Assembly: GCF_021391395.1 (NCBI RefSeq)
Contig: NZ_CP090059.1
Location: forward strand, 248,001-312,000
Direction of reading: 5' to 3'
Source: Sphingomonas cannabina
Lineage (GTDB): Bacteria > Pseudomonadota > Alphaproteobacteria > Sphingomonadales > Sphingomonadaceae
Length of the DNA: 64,000 bases
Of this stretch, positions 49,526 to 58,238 are shown piece by piece. Under the pieces are notes generated by a model. It searched no databases. It had not been told where the DNA came from and saw only the letters and a list, made by a program, of their open reading frames with translations. Within the stretch, counting starts at the first letter, position 1; every line of letters starts with the position of its first letter. The position numbers were made by a program, and so were the translations under genes.

Positions 49526-50368
49526 TCAGCCCGGCTGCTCCAGGCAGGCCGCGATCAGGCGCGCCTCCGGCGTCCTCAACGCGGCCTTGCTGCCGCACAG
49601 GAAGATGCCGTTGCGGCAGGCCGGGGCGGCGGTCTCGAGGCCGAAGGCGCGGCAGGCATCCGCAGGCGCGATCGTCGCACCCCGCCCGGCCGCGACGCTG
49701 GCCAGCGCCTCCTCGAGCTCCTCGAAATGGTCGTGGCGCCGCAGGAACGGCGGCTGGCTGCCGACGATTTCGGCGAACCAGCGGCCGAACACATATTCAT
49801 ATTCGTCATAAGTGACGAAGGGCAGCCGGCCGGCGCCGGCGTCGGCGGTTCCGGCGGCGCCGACCAGCACGAGTTCCTCCTCCGCGACCGCCAGGCTCTC
49901 GAACGGCGCGGCCACCACCGGGCGATAGGTCAGCGCAAGGTCGATCTCACCGCGGCCGAGCGCATCCAGCAACGCGTCCTGGCTGTCGGTGTGCAGGACC
50001 AGGCGCTGCTCCAGCGGCAGGCGCGGAAGGAGCGCGGGGACCAGGCGATAGCGGCCGAAGCCGGTGACCGCCCCCAGCCGGAGCGGCGAGACGACCGGCG
50101 CATCGGAGCCGATCGCGGCGCAGACCCGGTCGATGTCGGACAGGGCGCGCCCGACCACGTCGAATATCTCGCGTCCCTTGGGGGTGAGGCGGAGCGAGCG
50201 CCCGACACGCTCGGTGAGCCGGATTCCGACCTCGCGCTCGAACCGGCGCAGATCGGCGTGCACGGCCGGCGGCGACTTTCCGATCCGCTGCCCGGCCGCG
50301 GTGATGCCGCCGGCCAGGCCGACCGCGTGGAACACGGCCGCGCGCCGCAAGGTGCTGCTGTCCATCAT
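49526..50368 (-). CDS. LysR-family transcriptional regulator
   Basis: 280-residue LysR-type regulator. The N-terminal winged helix RRAAVFHAVGLAGGITAAGQRIGKSPPAVHADLRRFEREVG (about 8-48) is followed by a periplasmic-binding-protein-like effector domain (LRLGAVTGFGRYRLVPALLPRLP and EIDLALTYRP). It is divergent from the exported protein at 50454, the normal arrangement for LysR targets, and stands at the edge of the amide-catabolism region. Effector unknown. Confidence 0.9.
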   Translation of the reverse strand: MMDSSTLRRAAVFHAVGLAGGITAAGQRIGKSPPAVHADLRRFEREVGIRLTERVGRSLRLTPKGREIFDVVGRALSDIDRVCAAIGSDAPVVSPLRLGAVTGFGRYRLVPALLPRLPLEQRLVLHTDSQDALLDALGRGEIDLALTYRPVVAAPFESLAVAEEELVLVGAAGTADAGAGRLPFVTYDEYEYVFGRWFAEIVGSQPPFLRRHDHFEELEEALASVAAGRGATIAPADACRAFGLETAAPACRNGIFLCGSKAALRTPEARLIAACLEQPG

Positions 50369-50453
50369 TCATCTGTATCGAAGATTAGCGGCAAGAGGAA
50401 AGAATTTTGGAATGATAGCCGCGCGCCTAACGAGTGCATGAGGAGATACCACG

Positions 50454-51203
50454 ATGCGCTTGTTTCTGCTGGCAGCAGCCATTGTCCTCGCGGCCCCTGC
50501 GATCGCGCAGGCGCAACCGGACGACGGGAAGCGGATCGCGCAATTCTACAGCTATCGCCTCACCGATCGCGCCCGGTTCGAGAGCGGCTATCGCGCGCAT
50601 CTGGGTTGGCATGCCCGCAAGGGGGACCGGCTCGCCTGGTATGCCTGGACCGTCCAGTCGGGCCCGCGGCGGGGGCAGTTCATCGATGCGACCGCGGGCG
50701 CCAGCTTCGCCGATCTCGACGCGCGGCCCGATATTGCCGGCGACGGCGCGGATTTCGCGCGCACGGCGGCGCCCCATGCCGAGCCGGTCGACGTCGAGAC
50801 ATGGGAGCTGTGGCCGGAGCCATCCACCGCCACCCCGCTGGAGGACCGTGAGCCGAGCCGGACCGTGGACGTGTTCCTCATCCAGGTGGATCCCGGCGAG
50901 GAGCTGGCGTTCGAGCGCGCGATCGGCGCGATGGCCACGCGCAAGGTCCCCGGATTGCGCGTGAGCTGGTATCGCAAGCTGCGCGGGGGACGGGTTCCTG
51001 CCTATATGGTCCTGCTGGCACGCGACCGCTGGGCGGACCTCGGCCGGGCCGGGGGCACGCTGTCGTCGCTCCTGGCCGGCGCCTATGGCGCGCAGCCGGC
51101 CGCGATCCAGCCGGTGCTCGACAGCGTCGCGTCGATCGACACCGAAAGCTGGAGCTACGAGCCGCGGCTGTCGCTGATCCCGGGAACCCCGCTGCTGCCC
51201 TGA
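50454..51203 (+). CDS. Exported protein of unknown function
   Basis: 249 residues beginning with a signal peptide, MRLFLLAAAIVLAAPAIAQA, with likely cleavage after AQA. The mature part has many tryptophans and tyrosines (HLGWHARKGDRLAWYAWTVQSG) and two similar halves (FYSYRLTDRARFESGY and VDVFLIQVDPGEELAFERAIG). It may be a duplicated ferredoxin-like/dimeric alpha-beta-barrel fold, which is a guess. It is divergent from the LysR gene, 85 bases away, and may be its target. Confidence 0.7.
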   Translation: MRLFLLAAAIVLAAPAIAQAQPDDGKRIAQFYSYRLTDRARFESGYRAHLGWHARKGDRLAWYAWTVQSGPRRGQFIDATAGASFADLDARPDIAGDGADFARTAAPHAEPVDVETWELWPEPSTATPLEDREPSRTVDVFLIQVDPGEELAFERAIGAMATRKVPGLRVSWYRKLRGGRVPAYMVLLARDRWADLGRAGGTLSSLLAGAYGAQPAAIQPVLDSVASIDTESWSYEPRLSLIPGTPLLP

Positions 51204-51336
51204 TCTACGCCGTCCCGGCCTGGTGTCCCCACGGCACCAATGGTCGTGCTCTTGTCATCTTCTGCTATCGCGGCTCCTGGCGCATCATCGCTCGATGATG
51301 GTCATGCGAGCGTAGCTGCGGGTGGGGAAGACAGGC

Positions 51337-52767
51337 ATGGATCGGCGCGGGACGGGTTCGTCATTGTGGCGCGGCTTCGCCGCTGCGGTCGCCCTGGCCG
51401 GCGGCGTTCCCGCCGCGGTGGCGCAGGACGCGCAGCCGACCCGGAGCCCGCCGTTCGCAAACCAGGATGGGCTCCGCCCTGTGCTCAACTCCGACGGCGG
51501 GAGGACGCTGCGCTTCGACTGGCCGATGCTCAGCATCGGCACCGGCGAATATGAGGAGGGGCCGACCGGCGTCACCGTGTTCCGCTTCGGCCGCAAGGTG
51601 CACGGCGCGGTCGACGTGCGCGGCGGGGCGCCGGGGACGGTCAACACCGATTTCCTGCGGCTCGGCTACGAGACGCCCGACCTGGATGCGGTCGTCTTCG
51701 CCGGGGGTTCCTGGTACGGGCTCGAGGCGACCACTGCCGTCGATACCGCGCTCAAGGACGACGGGGTGCGCAGCGGCTATTGGGACAATATCGGCCTCGC
51801 CGTCGGCGCGATCATCTACGACTTCGGCGGCCGGCGGCTGAACGAGATCTATCCGGACAAGCGCCTCGCCCAGGCGGCGCTGAGGGCGGCGCGTCCCGGC
51901 ATCTTCCCGCTCGGCGCGCGCGGCGCCGGCCGCTCGGCGATGACGGGCAGCCTGTTCGGCTGCGACGCCCATTCGGGGCAGGGCGGCGCCTTCCGCCAGG
52001 TCGGACCGGTCAAGATCGCCGCCTTCACCGTCGTCAACGCATTCGGCGCCGTCACCGACCGCGACGGCAAGCTGGTCGCCTGCTATCCCGATCCCGCCTG
52101 GCCGAAAGACGTGAAGACGAGCCAGCTGCTCACCGATTTCTCTGAGAAGCGGCTGTCGGGGCTGCTCGCCTCCTCGGCCGACAAGGGGCGCAAGAACACG
52201 ACGGTCAGCCTGGTCGTCACCAACGTGAAGATGAGTCCGGCCGAGCTGCAGCGGCTCGCGATCCAGGTCCACAGCTCGATGGCGCGCGGTATCCAGCCGT
52301 TCCAGACCATGTTCGACGGCGACGTGCTCTACGCCGTCTCGACCGACGAGGTCGATCCGGGCGAGGCGACGCTGGGCTTCGGCTCGGTCGACGTCGCCAC
52401 GCTGGCGTCGGAGGCGATGTGGGACGCGATCCTCGCCTCGGTGCCGCCGCAGCCGGCGGCGCCGGTGCCGGCGAAGCGCGCGGTCGCGGGGCAGGCGGTG
52501 CTCGAGGGCTATGCCGGCGACTATCGTTTCAGCCCGATCGCCGAGCTCCGCGTCACCGCGCGCGAGGGCAAGCTGTTCGGCGAGGCGACCGGCAAGTACG
52601 ACATCTTCTCGATCAAGCGCGGCCAGCCGGTCGAGCTGTTGCCGGTGACCGCGACCGACTTCACCGTGCCGGGTCGCTATCCGATGCTGCTGCGCTTCGA
52701 CGGCAACGGGATGCTGACGGTCAATCCCGGATCGTGGCAGCAGGTCGCGCAGAGGACCGACCGCTGA
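51337..52767 (+). CDS. P1-family (DmpA/NylC-type) aminopeptidase or amide hydrolase, exported
   Basis: N-terminal-nucleophile hydrolase of peptidase family S58/P1, which includes DmpA, beta-peptidyl aminopeptidases and the nylon-oligomer endohydrolase NylC. Signal-like N-terminus GFAAAVALAGGVPAAVAQ. Family motifs: RGGAPGTVNTDFL (96-107), AVVFAGGSWYGLEA (118-131) and the autocleavage site KNTTVSLVV with N287-T288-T289, where threonine 288 would become the nucleophile. After about residue 385 there is an extra 90-residue beta-rich domain (VLEGYAGDYRFSPIAELRV) like those at the ends of beta-lactamase-related hydrolases. ATG at 51337 chosen over GTG 51322. Confidence 0.85.
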   Translation: MDRRGTGSSLWRGFAAAVALAGGVPAAVAQDAQPTRSPPFANQDGLRPVLNSDGGRTLRFDWPMLSIGTGEYEEGPTGVTVFRFGRKVHGAVDVRGGAPGTVNTDFLRLGYETPDLDAVVFAGGSWYGLEATTAVDTALKDDGVRSGYWDNIGLAVGAIIYDFGGRRLNEIYPDKRLAQAALRAARPGIFPLGARGAGRSAMTGSLFGCDAHSGQGGAFRQVGPVKIAAFTVVNAFGAVTDRDGKLVACYPDPAWPKDVKTSQLLTDFSEKRLSGLLASSADKGRKNTTVSLVVTNVKMSPAELQRLAIQVHSSMARGIQPFQTMFDGDVLYAVSTDEVDPGEATLGFGSVDVATLASEAMWDAILASVPPQPAAPVPAKRAVAGQAVLEGYAGDYRFSPIAELRVTAREGKLFGEATGKYDIFSIKRGQPVELLPVTATDFTVPGRYPMLLRFDGNGMLTVNPGSWQQVAQRTDR

Positions 52768-52768
52768 C

Positions 52769-53935
52769 GTGCCGCGCCTTCAGCCGATGACCGAGCCGAT
52801 CGAGGAAGCCGATCCGGCCGAGCTGCTCCACGCCACCTACGCCGGGCACCTGCTTCCCGGCCGGCAGCTCGAGGCGTTCCGCCGGTTCGAGCACCTCTTC
52901 CCGACGCGCATGGTCCGCCGCGGCATGGCCGCGCGCCCGTTGCCGCGACGCGACGCGCCGTTCCCGGAGCTGTCATTCCGGTCGAACGGCAAGAGCTGCG
53001 ACCTCTACGACTATGTCTCGCGCAACCGCGGCATCGGCCTCCTCATCCTGAAGGACGGCGCCATCGCGTTCGAGAACCACGAGCTCGGCCATGACGAGCG
53101 CACCCGCTGGATGTCGATGTCGATGGCCAAGTCGATCACCGCGACCCTGGTCGGCGTGGCGATCAACGACGGCTTCATCGCCTCGCTCGACGACCCGCTC
53201 ACCCGCTACCTCCCCGAGCTCGCGGGCTCGGGCTATGACGGCGTCAGCGTCCGGCAGCTGCTGATGATGGCGTCCGGCGTGCGCTGGAGCGAGGATTACC
53301 TCGACCCGGCGTCGGACCGGCGGCGGATGCTCGACCTCCAGCTCACGCAGCAGCCGGGCGCGATCATGGACTTCATGGCGAGCCTGCCGCGCGTCGCCGA
53401 GCCCGGCACGGTATGGAACTACAGCACCGGCGAGACCCATGTCGCCGGCGCGCTGGTCCGCGCCGCGACCGGGCGGCCGCTCGCCGACTATCTGTCGGAG
53501 CGGATCTGGTCGCGGCTCGGCATGGACCAGGACGCCTTCTGGTGGCTCGAATCGCCCGGCGGGCTGGAGGTCGCGGGCAGTGGGCTCAGCGCGACGCTGC
53601 GCGACTATGGCCGCTTCGGGCTGTTCATCGCCGGCGGCGGCGTGATCGACGGCGAGCGCGTGCTGCCGGAGGGCTGGGTCGCCGAATCCGGCGGCTGCGC
53701 GATCCCGGCGCCGGGGCGCGGCCATTACGGGCTGATGTGGTGGCCGATCGCCGGTAGCGACGGCGGCTATGACGACGGCGCGTTCCGCGCAGGCGGCATC
53801 TTCGGCCAATATATCTACGTCAACCCGAAGCGGCAGGTGGTCATCGTCGTGTGGAGCACCCGCTCGAAGCCGCTCGGCGCCGACGCGATCGAGGACAACG
53901 ACTTCTTCAACGCCGTGGTCGAGGCGCTCGGGTGA
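52769..53935 (+). CDS. Serine hydrolase, beta-lactamase family, NylB-like
   Basis: 388-residue class C beta-lactamase-fold hydrolase close in pattern to 6-aminohexanoate-dimer hydrolase (NylB). The Ser-x-x-Lys motif is S118-M-A-K121, the SEDY element is at 174-177 and the later tyrosine is Y218 in WNYSTGET. By my recollection these match NylB Ser112, Lys115, Tyr170 and Tyr215, while the position of NylB Asp181 is leucine. GGIFGQYIYVNPKRQVVIVVWS closes the fold. No signal peptide, so cytoplasmic. The GTG start at 52769 is uncertain; ATG 52787 is possible. Directly follows the P1 hydrolase. Confidence 0.85.
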   Translation: MPRLQPMTEPIEEADPAELLHATYAGHLLPGRQLEAFRRFEHLFPTRMVRRGMAARPLPRRDAPFPELSFRSNGKSCDLYDYVSRNRGIGLLILKDGAIAFENHELGHDERTRWMSMSMAKSITATLVGVAINDGFIASLDDPLTRYLPELAGSGYDGVSVRQLLMMASGVRWSEDYLDPASDRRRMLDLQLTQQPGAIMDFMASLPRVAEPGTVWNYSTGETHVAGALVRAATGRPLADYLSERIWSRLGMDQDAFWWLESPGGLEVAGSGLSATLRDYGRFGLFIAGGGVIDGERVLPEGWVAESGGCAIPAPGRGHYGLMWWPIAGSDGGYDDGAFRAGGIFGQYIYVNPKRQVVIVVWSTRSKPLGADAIEDNDFFNAVVEALG

Positions 53936-55335
53936 GCGGCGCCGCGGCCGTGCAGCCGATCGCCCCCTTCGCCCCGCCGGCCGGGGAGCGGACGCTGTTC
54001 GGGCACCCGCGCGGGCTCGCCTATATCGTCTTCACGGAGGCGTGGGAGCGGTTCTCCTTCTACGGGATGCAGGCGCTGCTGGTGCTCTACATGGCGGGCT
54101 ATCTGCTCCAGCCCGGCCATGTCGACCAGGTGCTCGGCTTCGCCGGCTACCGCCATATGGTCGAGGCGCTGTTCGGGCCGCTCTCCACGCAGGCGCTGGC
54201 GACGCAGACCTTCGGCCTCTACGGCGGCTTCGTCTATCTGACGCCGATCTTCGGCGGCCTGCTCGGCGACCGCGTGCTCGGGCGGACGCGCGCGGTCACG
54301 CTGGGGGCGGCAGTGATGGTCGCCGGGCATTTCCTGATGGCGTTCGAGGGTGCCTTCCTGATCGCGATCCTGGCGCTGCTGGTCGGCTGCGGGCTGCTCA
54401 AGGGCAATCTCGCCGCACAGGTGGGGGCGCTCTATCCGCGCGACGATCCGCGCCGCGACCGTGCCTTCTCGATCTATTATGTCGGCGTCAACGTCGGCGC
54501 CGCCGTCGCGCCGCTGATCTGCGGGACGCTGGGCGAGCTCTACGGCTGGCATTACGGCTTCAGCGCGGCGGGGGTCGGGATGCTGATCGGCCTTGGCGTC
54601 TACCTGTCGGGGCACCGGCACCTGCCGCCGGATGGCCTCGCTGCCGGCGGCGAGGCGCCGCGACTGGCACGGAGCGATGTGAGGCCGATCCTCGGCCTGC
54701 TGATCGTCCTCGCGCTCGTCACCCTGTTCTGGGTGGCGCAGACGCAGGTGTGGAACAGCTATCCGCTGTGGGTGCGCGACCGGGTGGACCGCGGGCTGTT
54801 CGGGCTCAGCGTGCCGATCACCTGGTTCCAGTCGGTCGATTCGATCGCGGTGCTGCTGTTCGCGCCCGTCTGCATGGCGATCTGGCGCTGGCAGGAGCGC
54901 CGGCGCGCGGAGCCGTCCGATCTCGGCAAGGTCGCGCTCGGCTGCGCGGTGTTCGCGGCGGCGTGCCTGTGGCTCGTCGTCGGCGAGACGCTGTCGGGCG
55001 GGGCGCGGGTGCCGATGCTGTGGCCGATGCTGTTCCACCTCACTTGCGCCTTCGGCTATCTCTATGTCGTGCCGATCGCGCTGGCGCTGTTCGCGCGCGC
55101 CGCGCCCGCCTCGGTCAATGCGCTGATGGTGTCGGTCTATTATGTCGGCATCTTCCTGGGATCGATCGCGAGCGGCTGGCTTGGCCGCTTCTACGGCACC
55201 GTTCCGCCATCGAGTTTCTGGGCCATCCACGCCGCCATCGTCGGCGCCGCGGCGGTGCTGATCGTCGCGCTGCACCGCCCGCTCACGCGCCTGCTCCGCA
55301 TCGGCGCGCCCCATCGTTCAGGAGTAGCATCATGA
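53932..55335 (+). CDS. POT/PTR2-family proton-coupled oligopeptide transporter
   Basis: 467-residue major-facilitator transporter for di- and tripeptides. The E-x-x-E-R-F motif is EAWERFSFYGMQALLVLYM (about 32-50), followed by GGLLGDRVLGRTRAV and a second half with helices such as PILGLLIVLALVTLFWVAQ. The GTG start overlaps the serine hydrolase stop and its own stop overlaps the aminotransferase ATG, so four genes are translationally chained. It probably imports short amides or peptides for the hydrolases beside it. Confidence 0.92.
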   Translation: MSGAAAVQPIAPFAPPAGERTLFGHPRGLAYIVFTEAWERFSFYGMQALLVLYMAGYLLQPGHVDQVLGFAGYRHMVEALFGPLSTQALATQTFGLYGGFVYLTPIFGGLLGDRVLGRTRAVTLGAAVMVAGHFLMAFEGAFLIAILALLVGCGLLKGNLAAQVGALYPRDDPRRDRAFSIYYVGVNVGAAVAPLICGTLGELYGWHYGFSAAGVGMLIGLGVYLSGHRHLPPDGLAAGGEAPRLARSDVRPILGLLIVLALVTLFWVAQTQVWNSYPLWVRDRVDRGLFGLSVPITWFQSVDSIAVLLFAPVCMAIWRWQERRRAEPSDLGKVALGCAVFAAACLWLVVGETLSGGARVPMLWPMLFHLTCAFGYLYVVPIALALFARAAPASVNALMVSVYYVGIFLGSIASGWLGRFYGTVPPSSFWAIHAAIVGAAAVLIVALHRPLTRLLRIGAPHRSGVAS

Positions 55336-56723
55336 CCGACCGCACCTACGACAATGACCGCCTCCGGCGTCTTGACGTCGCGCATCACCTGCCGGCGCAG
55401 CAGGACTGGGGGCTGCAGCGCGCCGCCGGCGGCAGCCGCGTGATCGTGCGCGCCGAGGGGTCGACCATCCACGACGCCGAGGGCAATGCGCTGCTCGACG
55501 CGATGGCGGGGCTGTGGTGCGTCCAGGTCGGCTATGGCCGCGAGGAGCTGGCGCGCGCCGCCTATGACCAGATGCGCGAGCTGCCCTTCTACAACAGCTT
55601 CTTCCGCACCGCCGCGCCGCCGACGATCGAGCTCGCCGCGAAGATCGCGGAGCTGCTCGGCGGCCGGCTGAACCACGTCTTCTTCAACAGCTCGGGCTCC
55701 GAGGCGGTCGACACGCTGATCCGTACCGCGCGCCATTACTGGCAGGTGAAGGGCGAGCCGCAGCGCACGGTGATCATCGGCCGCACCAACGGCTATCACG
55801 GATCGACCATCGGCGGCGTCAGCATGGGCGGGATGGCCGCGATGCGCGCGCAGGGCGGACCGTGGGTGCCCGACATCGAGCATGTCCTCCAGCCCTATCG
55901 TTTCAACGAGGGGTTCGGCGAGGACCCGGACGCCTTCGCCGCGCGCGCCGCCGGCGCGATCGAGCAGCGCATCCTCGAAGTGGGGCCGGAGCGGGTCGCG
56001 ATGATCTTCGGCGAGCCGGTGCAGGGCGCGGGCGGCGTCATCATCCCGCCCGACGGCTATTGGCCGCGCGTCGAGGCGATCGCGCGCAAATATGGCGTGC
56101 TGCTCGGCTGCGACGAGGTGATCTGCGGATTCGGGCGGCTCGGGCGGTGGTTCGGCTTCCAGCATTTCGGCGTCGCGCCCGATCTGGTGTCGATGGCGAA
56201 GGGGCTGTCGTCGGGCTATCTGCCGATCTCCGCGGTCGGCGTCGCCGATCATGTCGTCGAGACGATCCGCGGCGCGGGCAAGCCCTTCGTCCACGGCTAT
56301 ACCTATTCGGGCCATCCGACCGCGGCGGCGGTGGCGCTCGCCAACATCGGCATCATCGAGCGCGAGGGGCTGGTCGAGCGCACGGCGACGGACAGCGGTC
56401 CCTATTTCGCCGCGGCGCTCCAGCGGCTCGCCGATCACCCGCTGGTCGGCGAGGTGCGCTCGCTCGGCCTGCTCGGCGCGATCGAGATCGTCGCCGAGAA
56501 GGGGACGAACAGGCGCTTCGGCGGCGCGGAAGGAACGGCGGGGCCGATGCTGCGCGACGCCTGCATCGAGCGCGGGCTGATGATCCGCGCGGTGCGCGAT
56601 TCGCTGGTGATGAGCCCGCCGCTGGTCATCACCCATGCCGAGATCGACCGCATGGTCGACATCATCCGCGACGCGCTCGACGCCTGCCGGCCGCGCCTCG
56701 ACGAAACGCGCGCCGCCGCCTGA
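55332..56723 (+). CDS. Class III omega-aminotransferase (SpuC / beta-alanine-pyruvate type)
   Basis: PLP-dependent aminotransferase of 463 residues acting on a terminal amino group, with pyruvate as likely acceptor. Motifs: MAGLWCVQVGYGREEL, NSSGSEAVDTLIRTARHYW, TNGYHGSTIGG, GCDEVICGFGRLGRWFG and the PLP lysine in MAKGLSSGYLPISA (about residue 290). Substrates could be putrescine or cadaverine, beta-alanine or 6-aminohexanoate (NylD role). ATG overlaps the transporter stop. An acyl-CoA dehydrogenase follows 15 bases on. Confidence 0.92.
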   Translation: MTDRTYDNDRLRRLDVAHHLPAQQDWGLQRAAGGSRVIVRAEGSTIHDAEGNALLDAMAGLWCVQVGYGREELARAAYDQMRELPFYNSFFRTAAPPTIELAAKIAELLGGRLNHVFFNSSGSEAVDTLIRTARHYWQVKGEPQRTVIIGRTNGYHGSTIGGVSMGGMAAMRAQGGPWVPDIEHVLQPYRFNEGFGEDPDAFAARAAGAIEQRILEVGPERVAMIFGEPVQGAGGVIIPPDGYWPRVEAIARKYGVLLGCDEVICGFGRLGRWFGFQHFGVAPDLVSMAKGLSSGYLPISAVGVADHVVETIRGAGKPFVHGYTYSGHPTAAAVALANIGIIEREGLVERTATDSGPYFAAALQRLADHPLVGEVRSLGLLGAIEIVAEKGTNRRFGGAEGTAGPMLRDACIERGLMIRAVRDSLVMSPPLVITHAEIDRMVDIIRDALDACRPRLDETRAAA

Positions 56724-56738
56724 TCCCGGAACTAATCG

Positions 56739-57926
<1,188 letters not shown>

Positions 57927-57929
57927 TAT

Positions 57930-58066
57930 TCCCTCTCCCTTTGGGAGAGGGAGGGGCCCGCTCGACGAAGTCGAGTGGGAGGGTGAGGGTGACCGTCGCT
58001 GGCCGCAGTCACCCTCACCCTCCCGCCGCCTTCGGCGGCTCCTTCCCTCTCCCAATGGGAGAGGGA
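57930..58066. repeat. 137-bp composite palindromic repeat after gcdH
   Basis: Outer hairpins 57930-57952 and 58044-58066 (TCCCTCTCCC ... GGGAGAGGGA) are inverted with one mismatch. Inner arms 57977-57993 and 58008-58024 (GGGAGGGTGAGGGTGAC) are perfect inverted copies. Between outer and inner parts lie variable hairpins, CTCGACGAAGTCGAG on the left and CCGCCTTCGGCGG on the right. Same architecture as the elements at 8975 and 14025. The remaining 172 bases to the receptor gene hold no gene. Confidence 0.85.
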
Positions 58067-58238
58067 CAGTGGGGGCACGCACTCCGGTGGTGACCGATGG
58101 GCACCAGCCATCGACTCTTTGGCATCTGGCGGTGCAGCATGGTTCGGCAATCATCGAGGTCCGCAGGAGCATCACGACCGGATCGGCAACAGCCACGCCC
58201 GCAGAGGCACATCCGGACTTGCCAGGGAAGGATCGAGA

